Shown: positions 24,264-35,493 of the stretch, in pieces | Numbering within the stretch: the stretch's first letter is position 1 | How the letters are laid out: each line of letters begins with the position of its first letter | Source of the DNA: Tigriopus japonicus | Taxonomy: Eukaryota > Arthropoda > Copepoda > Harpacticoida > Harpacticidae | Direction: 5' to 3' | Length of the DNA: 64,000 nucleotides | Assembly: GCA_010645155.1 (NCBI GenBank) | Contig: JAAGOF010000115.1 | Coordinates: 62,001-126,000 of the forward strand | Made by a program: the position numbers and the translations under genes | The notes under the pieces: generated by a model | The model's database searches: none | What the model saw: the letters and a program-made list of their open reading frames with translations, nothing else | Told to the model about the DNA's origin: nothing

Positions 24264-26636
24264 TTAAAGTTCGTCGCTCTTCCATTCCAAAGGAGGAGCA
24301 GGGCGATATCCGTCTCGATTGGAATTCCAGTAAGCGGGCATTTGTTGCCAAAAGTTCATCCGTTCATGATTCGGCAGACCCATGTCCATCTTCATTTCAT
24401 TGCCAATATCCAGGTGAGTGGCATTCGAAGCATTGACAGGACTCCAAACAAAGTCCTCGACTTCCTCGCCCATTTTGATATAAGGTTTTCCTTCCTTAAC
24501 AAAGTTCATCAAGAGTTGGATGAATCTTTGTGAGAACACCAAATCGTCATGAGGTAAAGGTCGAAATGCGCCCGACAAAATAGGGAACAAATACATGAGA
24601 TCGTCTCCGTTGCCAACTCCAAACGAGAAGTCCTTATCCACGATTTTGGGTGGGTAAGTATTGACATCAAGTTGGGTGAGTGAATTCACTCCACGGTAAC
24701 CAAAATGGTAGACAAACACGGGTGCCTGACTTTTCATGGCATGAATCTTACTGGACGTGTCAATCGGATGAGAATAGCTCGAGTCTGAAATAGCGTTCAC
24801 CAGAGCATTGGCGTTGTCCTTGTCCAATTGACGATCGCCCCAGTAATATTCTCGGATCTTTTGGGAGTTAATTTTTGGAGCTTCAGTCTGTCCATCATGA
24901 AGACCGAACATGAGAGGTCCAAGCTTCTCGAACTGGTCCTCAAACTCGCGGACAGCTGACATATCCGAGAAAAAGGCCGATGCCCGGAAGGCTCCTTCAT
25001 CGTCAGTGAGGCCTGTGATCCAGGGAATGTGTTGGAAATTACCCGATGTCATGTAGTCGATAGGCTCTTGAGGTAGGAACGATAGTTGTGCCTCTGGGTC
25101 CACTCGAGGGGACCATGCTGCCACCGGTTCTTGGCATTGCTCCAGATGGCGCCATTCATAAAAGTTGGGATGGGTGTTCATGAGTTGTTCCATGGTCTTG
25201 CCTCGAAGGCACTCAACGAGTTGTTTGGGATCGTCCTTATATCCGGGACATTCGAGGAGTCGGCCCATTTTTCGAGCCTTCTCCAAGGGTCTTTTGATAC
25301 TAGCCCACCAGCAGAGTGCTGTCCCTGACAATGAGATGGCTTGGTTGAACAACCCTCTTGATAACGGTGAGAGCATGTGATAATGGACGGAAGCGGCCCC
25401 AGCTTGTTGACCCATAATGGTCACCTTCTGAGGATCACCGGAAAACGCTTCAATGTGATTCTTCACCCATTGAAGAGCGGATAACTAGAAAGAGACAAGA
25501 ATATAATTGTTTTTTTCCCTCAGGGCAACTTTTACTTCCCGACTTTTTCTCCCTAAGCCAATTTTAAGTGGTCGGTAAAATTCAAATTTTATACCAAAAT
25601 CTCTTCCGATCCACTATTTCGATCCATCACCCTTTCAGTGTAACACATAGTATGTGGCCCCTATGTGGCCTGATTTATCTACAATCCAGTTTATGATTTT
25701 AGTGAAAACCTTTTGAAAAATATAAAGCAGGGTTTGGTGCTTTTAAGCTTTAACTTTCCGTGAACTCCCGATTTCGTCAAATCAAGCCAAAAAGAAGTTA
25801 CCTGATCGAACATGCCGTAATTTCCGCCGGCGTGTTCATCCTCGGTTGACAGAAAACCGAACATTCCCAGGCGATACTGAATCACCACCAGCACGATATC
25901 TTCATCCAAAAGATAATCCGGTTCATATTCTGAAGCGGATCCGCGGAGAAAGTTACCCCCATGAATATAAACCACAACGGGTCGCTTCTTCCTTAGCACC
26001 AAATCACGGGTGAACACATTTAACCAGAGACAATCCTCCTTCCCTGAAAAGATTCAAGAAACCGTTGTCATCTTGTGTCCTTTATAACCATTTCAACCAG
26101 ATTAAGGCGACGGTCCTACCAATCCAGATGTCAGGTTTGAAGTACATATGCTGAGGGCACACATGTCCATTTTCTTTGACCTCCTTCATGCCTTGCCAAG
26201 AACCATATGGAACTGGGGGTTTGAAGCGAAGTGGACCCACGGGTGGCTTGGCATAGGGAATCCCTCGGAAGGCCAATATCCGTTTGCCACCCCTGGATTC
26301 TTCTATGGTGCCCCACATGTTGCCATTCTTGGTTTGAGCTACCGGGAACTCCCATCGGGACCCCACTTGAAATTCGCCTGCTTCTCGTTCTCGATCGGGA
26401 TCATCGGGATCAAGGTCAGTTTTGGTCCCCTCTGACTTGGGCTTACTATGAATGGGTTCAGGTGGCTCTGTACCCTATGAAACCCAAAAACAGATGGGTG
26501 TTGATATTGAAAAGTAAAAAGATGGTTTTCGACTTACGTGTTCGGATGTGAATACGGGCTGTCGATCGTCATCTTGTTTACTCCGACAAGCCGTAGTTAT
26601 GCCCACAACGGCTAAAAGCACGATCAAGACCCGCAT
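24264..26636 (-). CDS. Carboxylesterase-fold protein lacking catalytic Ser and His (638 aa)
   Basis: Four exons on the minus strand: 26636-26538, 26474-26120, 26043-25802 and 25484-24264, all with GT-AG introns and consistent phases. A signal peptide (MRVLIVLLAVVGITTAC) precedes an acidic, Pro/Asp-rich linker and a type-B carboxylesterase/cholinesterase alpha/beta-hydrolase domain. Family marks seen: FRGIPYAKPPVGPLRF, EDCLWLNVF, oxyanion motif YIHGGNF, QYRLGMFGFLST, GNYGMFDQ. The nucleophile elbow, normally GESAG, reads GQQAG (Gln259 in place of Ser). The catalytic acid is kept (Glu395 in DDEGAF). The catalytic His is Asn524 (GNGDDLMYLF). By family knowledge it should therefore not hydrolyse esters. 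The C-terminus is SDEL, a KDEL-like ER-retention signal, so a lumenal ER pseudoenzyme (chaperone or binding protein) is plausible. There is no C-terminal membrane anchor as in neuroligins. Confidence 0.93.
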
Positions 26637-28948
26637 CCTAGGCTCACCTCTTTGAACTGTCTTAACCCAATAATTGCGACAACAATGACGTGCCTTAGGA
26701 CACGAACCAATAAGATTTTGCCAACTCTTTTGAACTGGCTTTGGTTAAAGAAGAGGATCACAACTTTTTTTGGTCAAGACTCGAGATGAGTTGGCGTCTC
26801 CGAGGTATGTAGTTGTGTAGCGCTCTACTCCTTAGAACCCTCAAATATGCCTGAATGAACCTTGAAAACCGAAGGTAAAATCACCCCAGTCTAGCTTTGG
26901 TCGTAGGTGAGTAAACCAGGGGCTTCTTCAAGCTCACAGAGAAAGTACGTGTACGTACCACCAACCATGCATGATGCATTCACCTACTCTACGTAGACTA
27001 CAGAGCGGCACAACTTTGGTACTCAACTGAAGACGATGGCAATGAAGAGCGTCCACAAGGCGCATCCGTGAATCCCAAGATTACTTGATTTCCTAGCATA
27101 CAGGGTGAATGCGATTCTTCTTACCTGCTTTATGAGGGAAGTAGGAAAATCAACCATAAAACACGGTTGCACAAATTCAATGTAAAATTGCTTGATTTTA
27201 TATTTATTTCCAAAAAAAGTAGTACTATGCTACAAATACACCGTTTCATACTTGAGTGGGAGATTAAGTTGACTCAAAAGATCCATGCCCAAGGTCAAGT
27301 TAACGCGTTGCCAAGCTCTTGTATCAAGGACGAGAGTGACATGGTCATTTTGTGTTAATGGTCTTGCTTTGTAAAATTCGATAAAATTGGGGGCTTTTTG
27401 GTCAAACGCTCAATTAGTAAACGAGGACTTTTAAGGCCATGAAATGGCAAGGATATTTAGCGAAAAGCGAAAGCCAATCTAGAAGCTACCCACGAAGAAT
27501 TTGAGCCGAGCTTTGCTAAAAAGCTTCCATAAATTGAGGTATCCAGGGATGAAGTTTGGTGTTTTTATTGTGAATTCTTGGGCTTACGCAAGAAAACAAT
27601 CCAAAATTCTGACTGACTCCATATTTGAGGGAAACATGTGTTTCAGAAGCTTGGCTCGTGTGTTATCCAGGCAAAATATGAAACTCATCCTAGAACACTG
27701 AGAAACGACAATTGATGTACTTCGGCTTCGATGGGATTGATAGCCTTTCAAAAGGGAGTGATTGCCCAGCTTTTTGGGGAATGTTTCCCTCGTTTCTCGA
27801 CAGCCTTGTTGGTGAAAAATGTACAGGGGTTGAGGAATACTAAGTACATGAGGGCTATCTACAAGGCTTGTAATAAACGCTCTCCAACTGAGAAAAGCGC
27901 TCGGCCTTCATTTCCGTCAAAATTGCTTTTGGTCAAAAAAGCAGGTAAACTGGTGATATGATTGTAAATGTTTTTCTGATAAAAATGTAACTCCATCCAG
28001 ACAATCGCTCAAACTTTCAACTGAGTGACAGAAAGAAGACACTTATTTCAATGCATATGATTTGACAATCAAGTTTTTTGTTAGCTATCATTTTTGGAAG
28101 GTATGTAATTGTAATTAGATACTCATTGAAAGTAATTGACCCATGTTTGATACAGAATTGAGACAGAAAATAGGACCTCGTTTTCAGTTTCAAATAAACG
28201 TATGAACTCAGATGTCATGAAGATCTGGGTTTGAAAAAATAATCGGATACATATCTCCAAAACGACTATGCAACATGAATTTTACGAAACCTTTTTTATC
28301 AGATTTTATCAGCCTTTTTTCTAGTGAAGAAGAAAATTCACGTAAATTTTTGCCGCACTTCCTTTTTCTTTTTACTTTTGATTTCATCTTTGATTCATGT
28401 TAAAGGCGGTTTTAGTTAAGGGCTCTTTCAGTTGATCACTACTTGAAGAATAGTTTATGTGTTTTACAACATAACAAAAGTCGTATAATGAGATATTTTA
28501 GAAAGGGTAGCCTTTCCATGTTTGGTTTTAAAAATGAGTTTTCTGAACCGCAATTATCCCTCAATTCATTTATTTAAAGTAATACGGTCAGTCTTTTCGA
28601 CGAAAGCAAGACTAAAGCATCAAATAGTGCTCTAAGCAAGACGAGAATTTTAGCAAGTCTTAACAAGATCGAATGTTGATCATTGACGGAGAAAGCCAAA
28701 GCATCAGTTCAAAATCGGTTTGCATCCGGGAGTAACGCTACTCTATTCCCTGTTGCACAAAAAAAACGACGAGTGTTCAACAAAGTTTGGAACATTGTTG
28801 AGGAACACTCACTCTCTCACACCACCCACCTACAATGTTTCATCGTTCCAATGGAAACTTTCCCCACTAGTGTCAGTCTCCCAAATGTGATGTGGCAAAG
28901 TCTCCACAGAGCAAAGTTGTTCCAAAAAGGCGCCCAAAGCTTCCAATC
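26637..28948. other. Intergenic between divergent genes
   Basis: This holds the promoter side of both the esterase-fold gene (-) and the small membrane protein gene (+). Open frames at 27501-27961 on the plus strand resemble nothing I know. No repeat with clear ends was seen. Confidence 0.4.
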
Positions 28949-29410
28949 ATGATGCAAAACAGCCTTGGCCAAATGGCGGCGTGGCCATTTTTGGCCCTTC
29001 TCCTGACCACTCTACTTTTCAGTTCTTGCCACGCCCAAGATATGGGGGATATGGGGGACGACGGAAGTGATGGAGGGGGCGAAGACATGAGTGATGTGCT
29101 TGACCCATCTATGTTAGGCATCGATGGGTCCGAAGGCGATTTGAATGAAATGTTGTTACAAGGGCGTGCCGGTGGTGGAATGCACACTTTGGCAACACTG
29201 AAAGTTCAAACCTTATTAGCCCTCCAAGAATTGGGTGTGGTGATAGGGGTGGCTTTCATGATGGGCATCATATTCCTACTCATGGTGTTCTTGGAAAAGA
29301 TGATTGTAAGCGTGGCCACACGATTTCACAAGCGATTTGGCAAGCCTGAAATGGACCCGGAAGACGATCCGGCAGCCCTGGTCGGCACATTCAAGCGGTA
29401 CAAGAACTAA
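28949..29410 (+). CDS. Small acidic secreted-type single-pass membrane protein (153 aa), unknown function
   Basis: The open frame starts with two consecutive ATG codons; the first is chosen. Residues 1-30 look like a signal peptide (AAWPFLALLLTTLLFSSCHA, cleavage probably after HAQ). The short lumenal part is rich in Asp, Gly and Met (DMGDMGDDGSDGGGEDM). One strongly hydrophobic segment at about 104-124 (LGVVIGVAFMMGIIFLLMVF) predicts a type I membrane protein with a basic-then-acidic cytosolic tail ending FKRYKN. It appears to be a single exon, with AATAAA signals at 29480 and 29518. I do not recognise the family; an upstream non-coding exon is possible. Confidence 0.7.
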   Translation: MMQNSLGQMAAWPFLALLLTTLLFSSCHAQDMGDMGDDGSDGGGEDMSDVLDPSMLGIDGSEGDLNEMLLQGRAGGGMHTLATLKVQTLLALQELGVVIGVAFMMGIIFLLMVFLEKMIVSVATRFHKRFGKPEMDPEDDPAALVGTFKRYKN

Positions 29411-29479
29411 GAATCAACAACAAAGGGTGCTGTTTTACAGGTGAACTGGAGTTCGAAAAAAGTGCTTTCTATTTTTATA

Positions 29480-29523
29480 AATAAAAATCCGCTTCTGTGA
29501 AGCTTCTTTTAAGTAGTAATAAA
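29480..29523 (+). terminator. Two poly(A) signals of the small membrane protein gene
   Basis: AATAAA occurs at 29480-29485 and again at 29518-29523, 70 and 108 bp after the stop codon. The convergent CPLANE1-like gene ends at 29590. Confidence 0.6.
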
Positions 29524-29589
29524 GACCCAAAGAACATTGTTGTTATACGGTATGTATTTGGAGATAATACATAAAGACACGTTGTCTAG

Positions 29590-32500
29590 TCAAGGTTGAG
29601 CTAATCGTGAAGAGGATCTAGAGTATTCCTCACTAACGACCTCTTGAATAGCTTCGAGTCTTGGGACGACTCGAATCGTCCCGTAATGAGTTGTCACTGG
29701 ATGATTATCGGGAATGATCCGCTCGTCATTATCACTAAGAAATGAGCTTTTACTAGAGCTACTTGAAGCCTGACTCATGTAAGTATTATCAACCGGAATA
29801 TGAATGGGATTCGTGGGCGTTGCTTGAAGTTGCTTGGATTGCCGTATGATGTGGTGGGTAAAAGGCAGCTCAAGATTGGCCAAACAATCTTGTTCCAAAC
29901 ATACCCAGAGCTCTTTCTGAATTTGTTCAAACTTCGCTTCCCTTGTCTGAGATCGATCATGTTCAAGTTCTCGCTCTGCTTTCAAATTGTTGAGCACTTG
30001 TCTTTGTAGGACGAAATAACTCTCTTGTCTCTCGGGCAATCGAGTAGTTGCAGGTTTTCTCGTGGGAGAATATTGTTTACGCTCCGTGCCTTCATTGATA
30101 TTGGACACCTCGGTAAGAGTACGGAGAAGTCTTGAGCTTCGGCCTAATTCGTAATTAAGTCCCGTGTTCAAATGCTCCAGCATATTAGTTCTCTTTAAGA
30201 AGCTCTCAGAGGAGTCATTTGTCACTTCCCTGAGAGCAAACTTGAATGAATTGTCTTGGGATGACGGAGAAGATGATGGAGCAAGTGTTTCAGGAGCACT
30301 TGGTGCTAATTTGGGGGAATCGTCCGGCGAAATTCGGTCACTCTCCAGGGTTGGAACATCCTTCGATGTGTTAGAGTACTCGTCCCCATCATCGTTCCCT
30401 GTTGAGCCTTCATCATTTGTGCCCGGCTCAAATTCGTCTTCAACATCTTGTTCTTCTTTTTCAAATTCGCCAGATTGATGAGAATCTTCGTCAAATTCAG
30501 CGGAGTAATCTTCCACTGCTGCACTGGATGCTTCATTTCCAGAATAGTGGTCATTGCCATTCCTCGTGTGAAGACTCACAGAGTAGGTTCTGCTAAGAAT
30601 AACCTCGGGTTCGAGCTTTGAGAATTTTACTTGAATTTCTGCATCCGCTCGTTCCACATTTGTTCCAACTCCGATCGAAATCCTTTCCTTCTCTGGCATT
30701 ATTGGTGTATTTTTCTCTTGGAAATTCTCGGTCGGTGAGTTGAAATTAGCTTCGGCATTTTTAGCTTTCATCGACTCCATTCTCGAATGGACAATAATGG
30801 GCGCGGGGTTTTCAGCTTTTGCCTTCTTCACCACTGTACTCTCACGATCAAGCGCACAACGAATCGCGTATTGAATATCCGCAAACTCATCAAATGCTTT
30901 CTTTTCAAGTTTGCCTTCGAGGAGGTGATCGAATTTTCCCACTTCATACTCGATTTTTGGCATTTTTTGTCTGGGACGATGAGAAGTTTTAAAATGGACA
31001 ATCCCATCAAAGTAATTGTCCGTGTCATTTCCATCATCGTCGTCAAAATCATCCAAGTAAAGGAGTGGTGGAAGTTTGAGCTTTGAATCTGATCTTTGTT
31101 CTTTTGCCGAAAAAGAATCCCCTGAAAGTTCATCGAGCACATTTTTGTTCAAGAGTTCCACTTTTGGAACAGGTTGCACAACAGCTTTGGTGGGCTTCGT
31201 TTCGAAATCAGCGTTGTCCCATTTCAACAATGGTAAACTAAATATTGAAGTATCCTTGTCCATGCTGGATTTGTCATTTGAAAGAGCTATCTCATGACAA
31301 ATGTCGTTGTCATTTGCGAAATCTTGGGCCGAATGACAGTCCTCGTGAATTGTCCCATTTTCTGTTTCAAAATTGGAACTTTGTTCGTTCTTCTCATGAG
31401 AAAGAGGAATCAGTACACCTTGATCAAAGTTATCCTTTGTATCTGTTGATGTTACTGATGCTTCCTTATCAAGAACTCTTTCTTTGTGCATGACTTTTTG
31501 TTCATTTTTTTCATGGCCTGGATCGATTATGATATCTGATTCAGTCGTCAATTCCGTTAAATTCACTTCTGATGTGGTGATTAATTTAGCATCCCTTTCA
31601 TCCTGATCTTTGTTCAAAGTATTAGTCTGTGTTCCAAAATCACGCTGAAGGACATTGGAACGAGACAATAATTCTGGACACTTGGAAAGTTCCTCTTCCT
31701 CTGACACTTCAAAAATTGTGGATAATACGGACATGGAGGTGTCACTTGAAGTGGAGTTATTACTTGACGAAAATACTTCCTTGTCGTTTGAATGGATCAA
31801 CTTTCTTGGCTTAGGAATCGGCACTTCACGGTGGACATCGGCGACGATAAAATGCTTGTCTGTGTCATTTGCTAAGCCACTTTCCTGGCTGGAAACACAA
31901 ACATTGAAACAAGGAGAGTTACTACAGCTGTCCTCGTTCTCGTCGTGCTTGTCAGGAGGATTATCAAGACTTTTCGGCTTTGGGTCAAATTCGCCTTTCT
32001 CTTTCTCGAGTTCTCTTGAAGTAAGTATGTGTTCCATGAATCCTAAAGTGAGCACCTCCCCATCGGATAATTCACATGGAACTTCATCTTTGTATCGGGT
32101 TGCATTCGGAAGAAACTTTAACCAGTCATATAATTGGCTAATGATTTGGTGGTGCATATTTTTTGATTGTGCCACAATTTGGCATTTGTTCCATAAAGGA
32201 AGGGTCCAAAGATTTTGTTGGCGATTTTCTTGTTTTTCTGTGACGCTGTGTTTTTTAATAGAATAGAATTCTTCCTTTTGGGCCTGAAACTTTGGGGATC
32301 TAAATAGACCTTTTTTGGCGTTAAGAAAATCTTTGGAACGAGGGACACTCGATTGCACCAGTTTCTCTTTTAATGGTGATAAGGGCGGATTTTTCATATC
32401 TGTCGTTCTTAATCTCAGTTGGGTCTTAATCACAAAACGCTTTAAGGCTCCAATTCCGTCGTTAACAAATTGAATTGGGGGTCCTTTGGCTAGCCAATTC

Positions 32501-35493
32501 TCGACACTTTGTTCCAGATCACCAATTTTAACCTTGACCTTTCGCATCTCTGCCATCATTCTTTTGACCCGTTTGCGAACTAAAACCGATTCGGATTCAA
32601 GAAACAAACCATGAAAACGCACAAAGTATTTCGCTTTTTGATCGGTCGTTGGGAGTTCTGCGATGAGAAACGAGATCGTTTCGATGTTGGAGGAGGTGGA
32701 AACATAATCAATGTGGTCGTAAATGTCAAGTGCTTTGTAAATATTATCATTCCGGTCCTCGCTTCGGCAAACACAGGGGTCGAGACATTTGGGCAAGATG
32801 ATTTCTTTAAGGTGAGTTTCATTTTCTCGATTCAATTGCCTTTGACAATGTCGGGAGAATTCAGGAGAGTGAATCATGATCTCAAAGTGTGAAAGGTCCA
32901 GCTCCTTAAGCAAGAGTAATAGCCACTCGACCCATTTAATCTCGGCATAGTTGTTGTCCAAGACGTGATTAGTGTTGGGTGTTTCTTTGTCTTTGCTGAA
33001 AAGGACGCAGATCTGTGAGTGGATCGCGATCGATGCATTCGGGAACAATCTGAGCAATCCCAATAAATCTGGGAGCAAAGTATCACTAGGACTAGACCTC
33101 AAGTCAATCACTTTGTTGAGAATGTTCTCCTCCACTTGACCTGGTTCATCTTGGGAACCGTCTTTGATACTTTGTATTATATCAAGTACTAGATTTTCAC
33201 GCCATAAATTGAAAGGAGCCAAGAAGTTTTGAAAGTCTTTGATTTCACGTTGGTTGAGGCACATCAAGTTCAGGGCCGTTTTAAGGGCAAAAAATGCAAT
33301 GAATTTGTGGTTCAGGGCTTGGTTTCGGAACACTTGGATGCTTTCAGAAGGGAAGGATCGCAAATAATCTTTAGATTGAAGATCACTCTTCCCATGAAAC
33401 ACTTTTGTGAGGTTTAAAAAGTGGCCAAGCAAAGTTTTGAAAACATCATGATGAGCCTCGTAAATCCAATTCATGTAAAGAACGAACTCTTGAATTGCTC
33501 CACAATGGAACAAGCAATAAAATATGTCCAACGCTTGTTCCACTTTTTCCCCTCTGTTTCGAGTCAAACCTTGATGCCAAAGCCTGATCGCAATATTGGG
33601 TTGACCTTTATAAAAGACCAAGCATCCCTGACCTCTCAAACTCAAATTTGGCACTTTCATCAAGAGTTGGCCTCGAGTCTGGAAATGTCTTTGGATCTTA
33701 ATCAGGATTGGAATCTCATTCCGGATTTGAGCTTGATTGTATAAGGTTGCCAGATTATTCTCGTAAATGTGACGCTTGATCCACATGCCTGGGACATTCT
33801 CGAATGTATGGCGAAAATCCAGGACAACTGACCTCAAGAAACGCAAAAGCTCTCTAAAATCCTCATTCTTCGGCCAATTCTCGGATACGATGCTAAAACA
33901 ATTTCTTGTTAACTTGGAAAGCATGCTGAGGCTATTTTGACCTTGATCCAATTTGCCAAAGGACACAGCGGCTCTCAGCCATTTCCTTCCAAAAGAACCT
34001 TTGGAACTGGAGCCTTTGACTTCAGCCAACAATGTCATACCGTACGCTCTAAAAATGAGTCGTTGAACCTTCAACAAAGGCCGCCGTGAATGTTCCAATG
34101 ATCCCATTGCAATCAGAGTGTCTAGAATGGAATGACTCAGGAGGTTTAGCGAGATTTTCACGGTATCCAGGTCTTCACGCCATCCATGTGCGCAGAATTG
34201 CAGCTTCCAGTCTGACAGATCGTCTTTACGAAGTCGTTGGACCATGACAGAGGCTTTTGGGTGGACTATAAATTGAGCTCGAGAAATTAATAGCTTAACA
34301 AATTGAAGCTGATTGTCGATTTCTTGCGGAAGTGACAGCTCTATGAGATCGGTTCCATTGCAATAAAATGCGGATGAATTTCCAAAGCAAACGGTATGAA
34401 ACATTGGAACCGAATTAGAACTGTCCGATTTAAAGTGCCTCAAATCGATGAAAGGTTTGGGTATGCTGTTGGGTAGAGTTGTCATAAGAAGCAATCCCGT
34501 TCGTGACAACAAGAACAAGCGTTGACTCGATCCCAGGCAATGGATAACTTGATTCCCTGGACCAAACGAAATACAACTCATATCTTCGCCATTCAATTCT
34601 GTGGCGAAAATTTGATTGGACTGAGGCACCAAAATTTTTACAGATGAGTCTTGACTCTTGTGGCAGTTTTGAGCAATAGCTATGATGTCAACTCCTGAAT
34701 CTATGGCAATTTTTACCGTTTTAGGTAAAATATCACTGATCTTGATCTGACGCTCAACAACAAGGTTTGGACGACATTGGAAATTGGGAAGGATCAAGTA
34801 TATCTTTGTATAGACATAATGCAAGGTTGAAAAGATGACCACAAGTTTCCAACACATAGATCCAAACCGCTGACTTGAACATTGGATGGCTTCCATGGTG
34901 ATGATTTTATGTGGATAGAGATCCAATAATTTGGTTTGCCACTCACCTTGAAGCACGTGCACACTTTCTTTGGATTCTTCAGCATTGTGATGCCTTTTCC
35001 AATGAAACACAGTATTGTTCATAACTACAAGTACACTGGCCAAATCCGATGCCACCCTTAGAACTTTGACTGATTGATGGAAATCCGATTGGAGCACCTC
35101 GAAATTATGTTGGACCTTAGAATCTGTCAGGCACCCACAAAGCTTCTTATTCTTTTTCGATTTTGGCACTGGAGTGGGGACAAATTCCGGAAGACCTTGG
35201 ATCAAGTAAAGATGTTTGGACGAACACATGTTAAGAATAAAAATGTGGCCTGATTTTGTTATTCCACAAGTAAATTCTGATCTGGAGTCAAATGGAAACA
35301 CTAACGCCATGTCATGACGTATTATCTCCAGGTTTGAGAGTCGTCTTTTGATTGAGCCTTCACGGCTCAAACTTTGAGTGCAAATATGAATCCCATCACT
35401 CACTGTGAGTCTGTTTGATTCACTATAGTGAATGTTTGTCCAGGGCGGATCTTTTAGTCGTTTGATCCGTTTTATTGTAATGGGAACGTGCAT
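29590..35493 (-). CDS. Large intronless protein, probable CPLANE1/JBTS17 (1967 aa)
   Basis: One uninterrupted frame of 1967 codons. The N-terminal 400 or so residues have the feel of a WD-type beta-propeller. They align by eye with the start of CPLANE1 (C5orf42/JBTS17): an SREGSIKRRLSNLEII-like segment followed by TKSGHIFILN, then VMNNTVFHWKRH and GEWQTKLLDL. A helical middle (about 450-1150) contains LIFRAYGMTLLAEV, WLRAAVSFGKL and RGQGCLVFYKGQPNIAIRLW. The C-terminal third is low-complexity and acidic (YLDDFDDDDGND; EFDEDSHQSGEFEKEEQD), with a short coiled coil near 1800. CPLANE1 acts with INTU, FUZ and RSG1 at the ciliary base to recruit IFT-A. Human CPLANE1 is about 3200 aa, so this would be a short version. 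The head-to-head neighbour IFT27 supports a ciliary role. The frame is certain; the name is a moderate inference. Confidence 0.6.
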   Translation of the reverse strand: MHVPITIKRIKRLKDPPWTNIHYSESNRLTVSDGIHICTQSLSREGSIKRRLSNLEIIRHDMALVFPFDSRSEFTCGITKSGHIFILNMCSSKHLYLIQGLPEFVPTPVPKSKKNKKLCGCLTDSKVQHNFEVLQSDFHQSVKVLRVASDLASVLVVMNNTVFHWKRHHNAEESKESVHVLQGEWQTKLLDLYPHKIITMEAIQCSSQRFGSMCWKLVVIFSTLHYVYTKIYLILPNFQCRPNLVVERQIKISDILPKTVKIAIDSGVDIIAIAQNCHKSQDSSVKILVPQSNQIFATELNGEDMSCISFGPGNQVIHCLGSSQRLFLLSRTGLLLMTTLPNSIPKPFIDLRHFKSDSSNSVPMFHTVCFGNSSAFYCNGTDLIELSLPQEIDNQLQFVKLLISRAQFIVHPKASVMVQRLRKDDLSDWKLQFCAHGWREDLDTVKISLNLLSHSILDTLIAMGSLEHSRRPLLKVQRLIFRAYGMTLLAEVKGSSSKGSFGRKWLRAAVSFGKLDQGQNSLSMLSKLTRNCFSIVSENWPKNEDFRELLRFLRSVVLDFRHTFENVPGMWIKRHIYENNLATLYNQAQIRNEIPILIKIQRHFQTRGQLLMKVPNLSLRGQGCLVFYKGQPNIAIRLWHQGLTRNRGEKVEQALDIFYCLFHCGAIQEFVLYMNWIYEAHHDVFKTLLGHFLNLTKVFHGKSDLQSKDYLRSFPSESIQVFRNQALNHKFIAFFALKTALNLMCLNQREIKDFQNFLAPFNLWRENLVLDIIQSIKDGSQDEPGQVEENILNKVIDLRSSPSDTLLPDLLGLLRLFPNASIAIHSQICVLFSKDKETPNTNHVLDNNYAEIKWVEWLLLLLKELDLSHFEIMIHSPEFSRHCQRQLNRENETHLKEIILPKCLDPCVCRSEDRNDNIYKALDIYDHIDYVSTSSNIETISFLIAELPTTDQKAKYFVRFHGLFLESESVLVRKRVKRMMAEMRKVKVKIGDLEQSVENWLAKGPPIQFVNDGIGALKRFVIKTQLRLRTTDMKNPPLSPLKEKLVQSSVPRSKDFLNAKKGLFRSPKFQAQKEEFYSIKKHSVTEKQENRQQNLWTLPLWNKCQIVAQSKNMHHQIISQLYDWLKFLPNATRYKDEVPCELSDGEVLTLGFMEHILTSRELEKEKGEFDPKPKSLDNPPDKHDENEDSCSNSPCFNVCVSSQESGLANDTDKHFIVADVHREVPIPKPRKLIHSNDKEVFSSSNNSTSSDTSMSVLSTIFEVSEEEELSKCPELLSRSNVLQRDFGTQTNTLNKDQDERDAKLITTSEVNLTELTTESDIIIDPGHEKNEQKVMHKERVLDKEASVTSTDTKDNFDQGVLIPLSHEKNEQSSNFETENGTIHEDCHSAQDFANDNDICHEIALSNDKSSMDKDTSIFSLPLLKWDNADFETKPTKAVVQPVPKVELLNKNVLDELSGDSFSAKEQRSDSKLKLPPLLYLDDFDDDDGNDTDNYFDGIVHFKTSHRPRQKMPKIEYEVGKFDHLLEGKLEKKAFDEFADIQYAIRCALDRESTVVKKAKAENPAPIIVHSRMESMKAKNAEANFNSPTENFQEKNTPIMPEKERISIGVGTNVERADAEIQVKFSKLEPEVILSRTYSVSLHTRNGNDHYSGNEASSAAVEDYSAEFDEDSHQSGEFEKEEQDVEDEFEPGTNDEGSTGNDDGDEYSNTSKDVPTLESDRISPDDSPKLAPSAPETLAPSSSPSSQDNSFKFALREVTNDSSESFLKRTNMLEHLNTGLNYELGRSSRLLRTLTEVSNINEGTERKQYSPTRKPATTRLPERQESYFVLQRQVLNNLKAERELEHDRSQTREAKFEQIQKELWVCLEQDCLANLELPFTHHIIRQSKQLQATPTNPIHIPVDNTYMSQASSSSSKSSFLSDNDERIIPDNHPVTTHYGTIRVVPRLEAIQEVVSEEYSRSSSRLAQP

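Noticed and set aside
27501..27961. Two plus-strand frames (66 and 76 codons) between the esterase-fold gene and the small membrane protein
   Set aside because: No similarity, no splice or poly(A) context that supports them, ordinary AT-rich surroundings.
30164..32266. Plus-strand frames of up to 203 codons opposite the CPLANE1-like gene
   Set aside because: They are shadows of the long minus-strand coding frame, with Ser-rich composition from antisense acidic codons.
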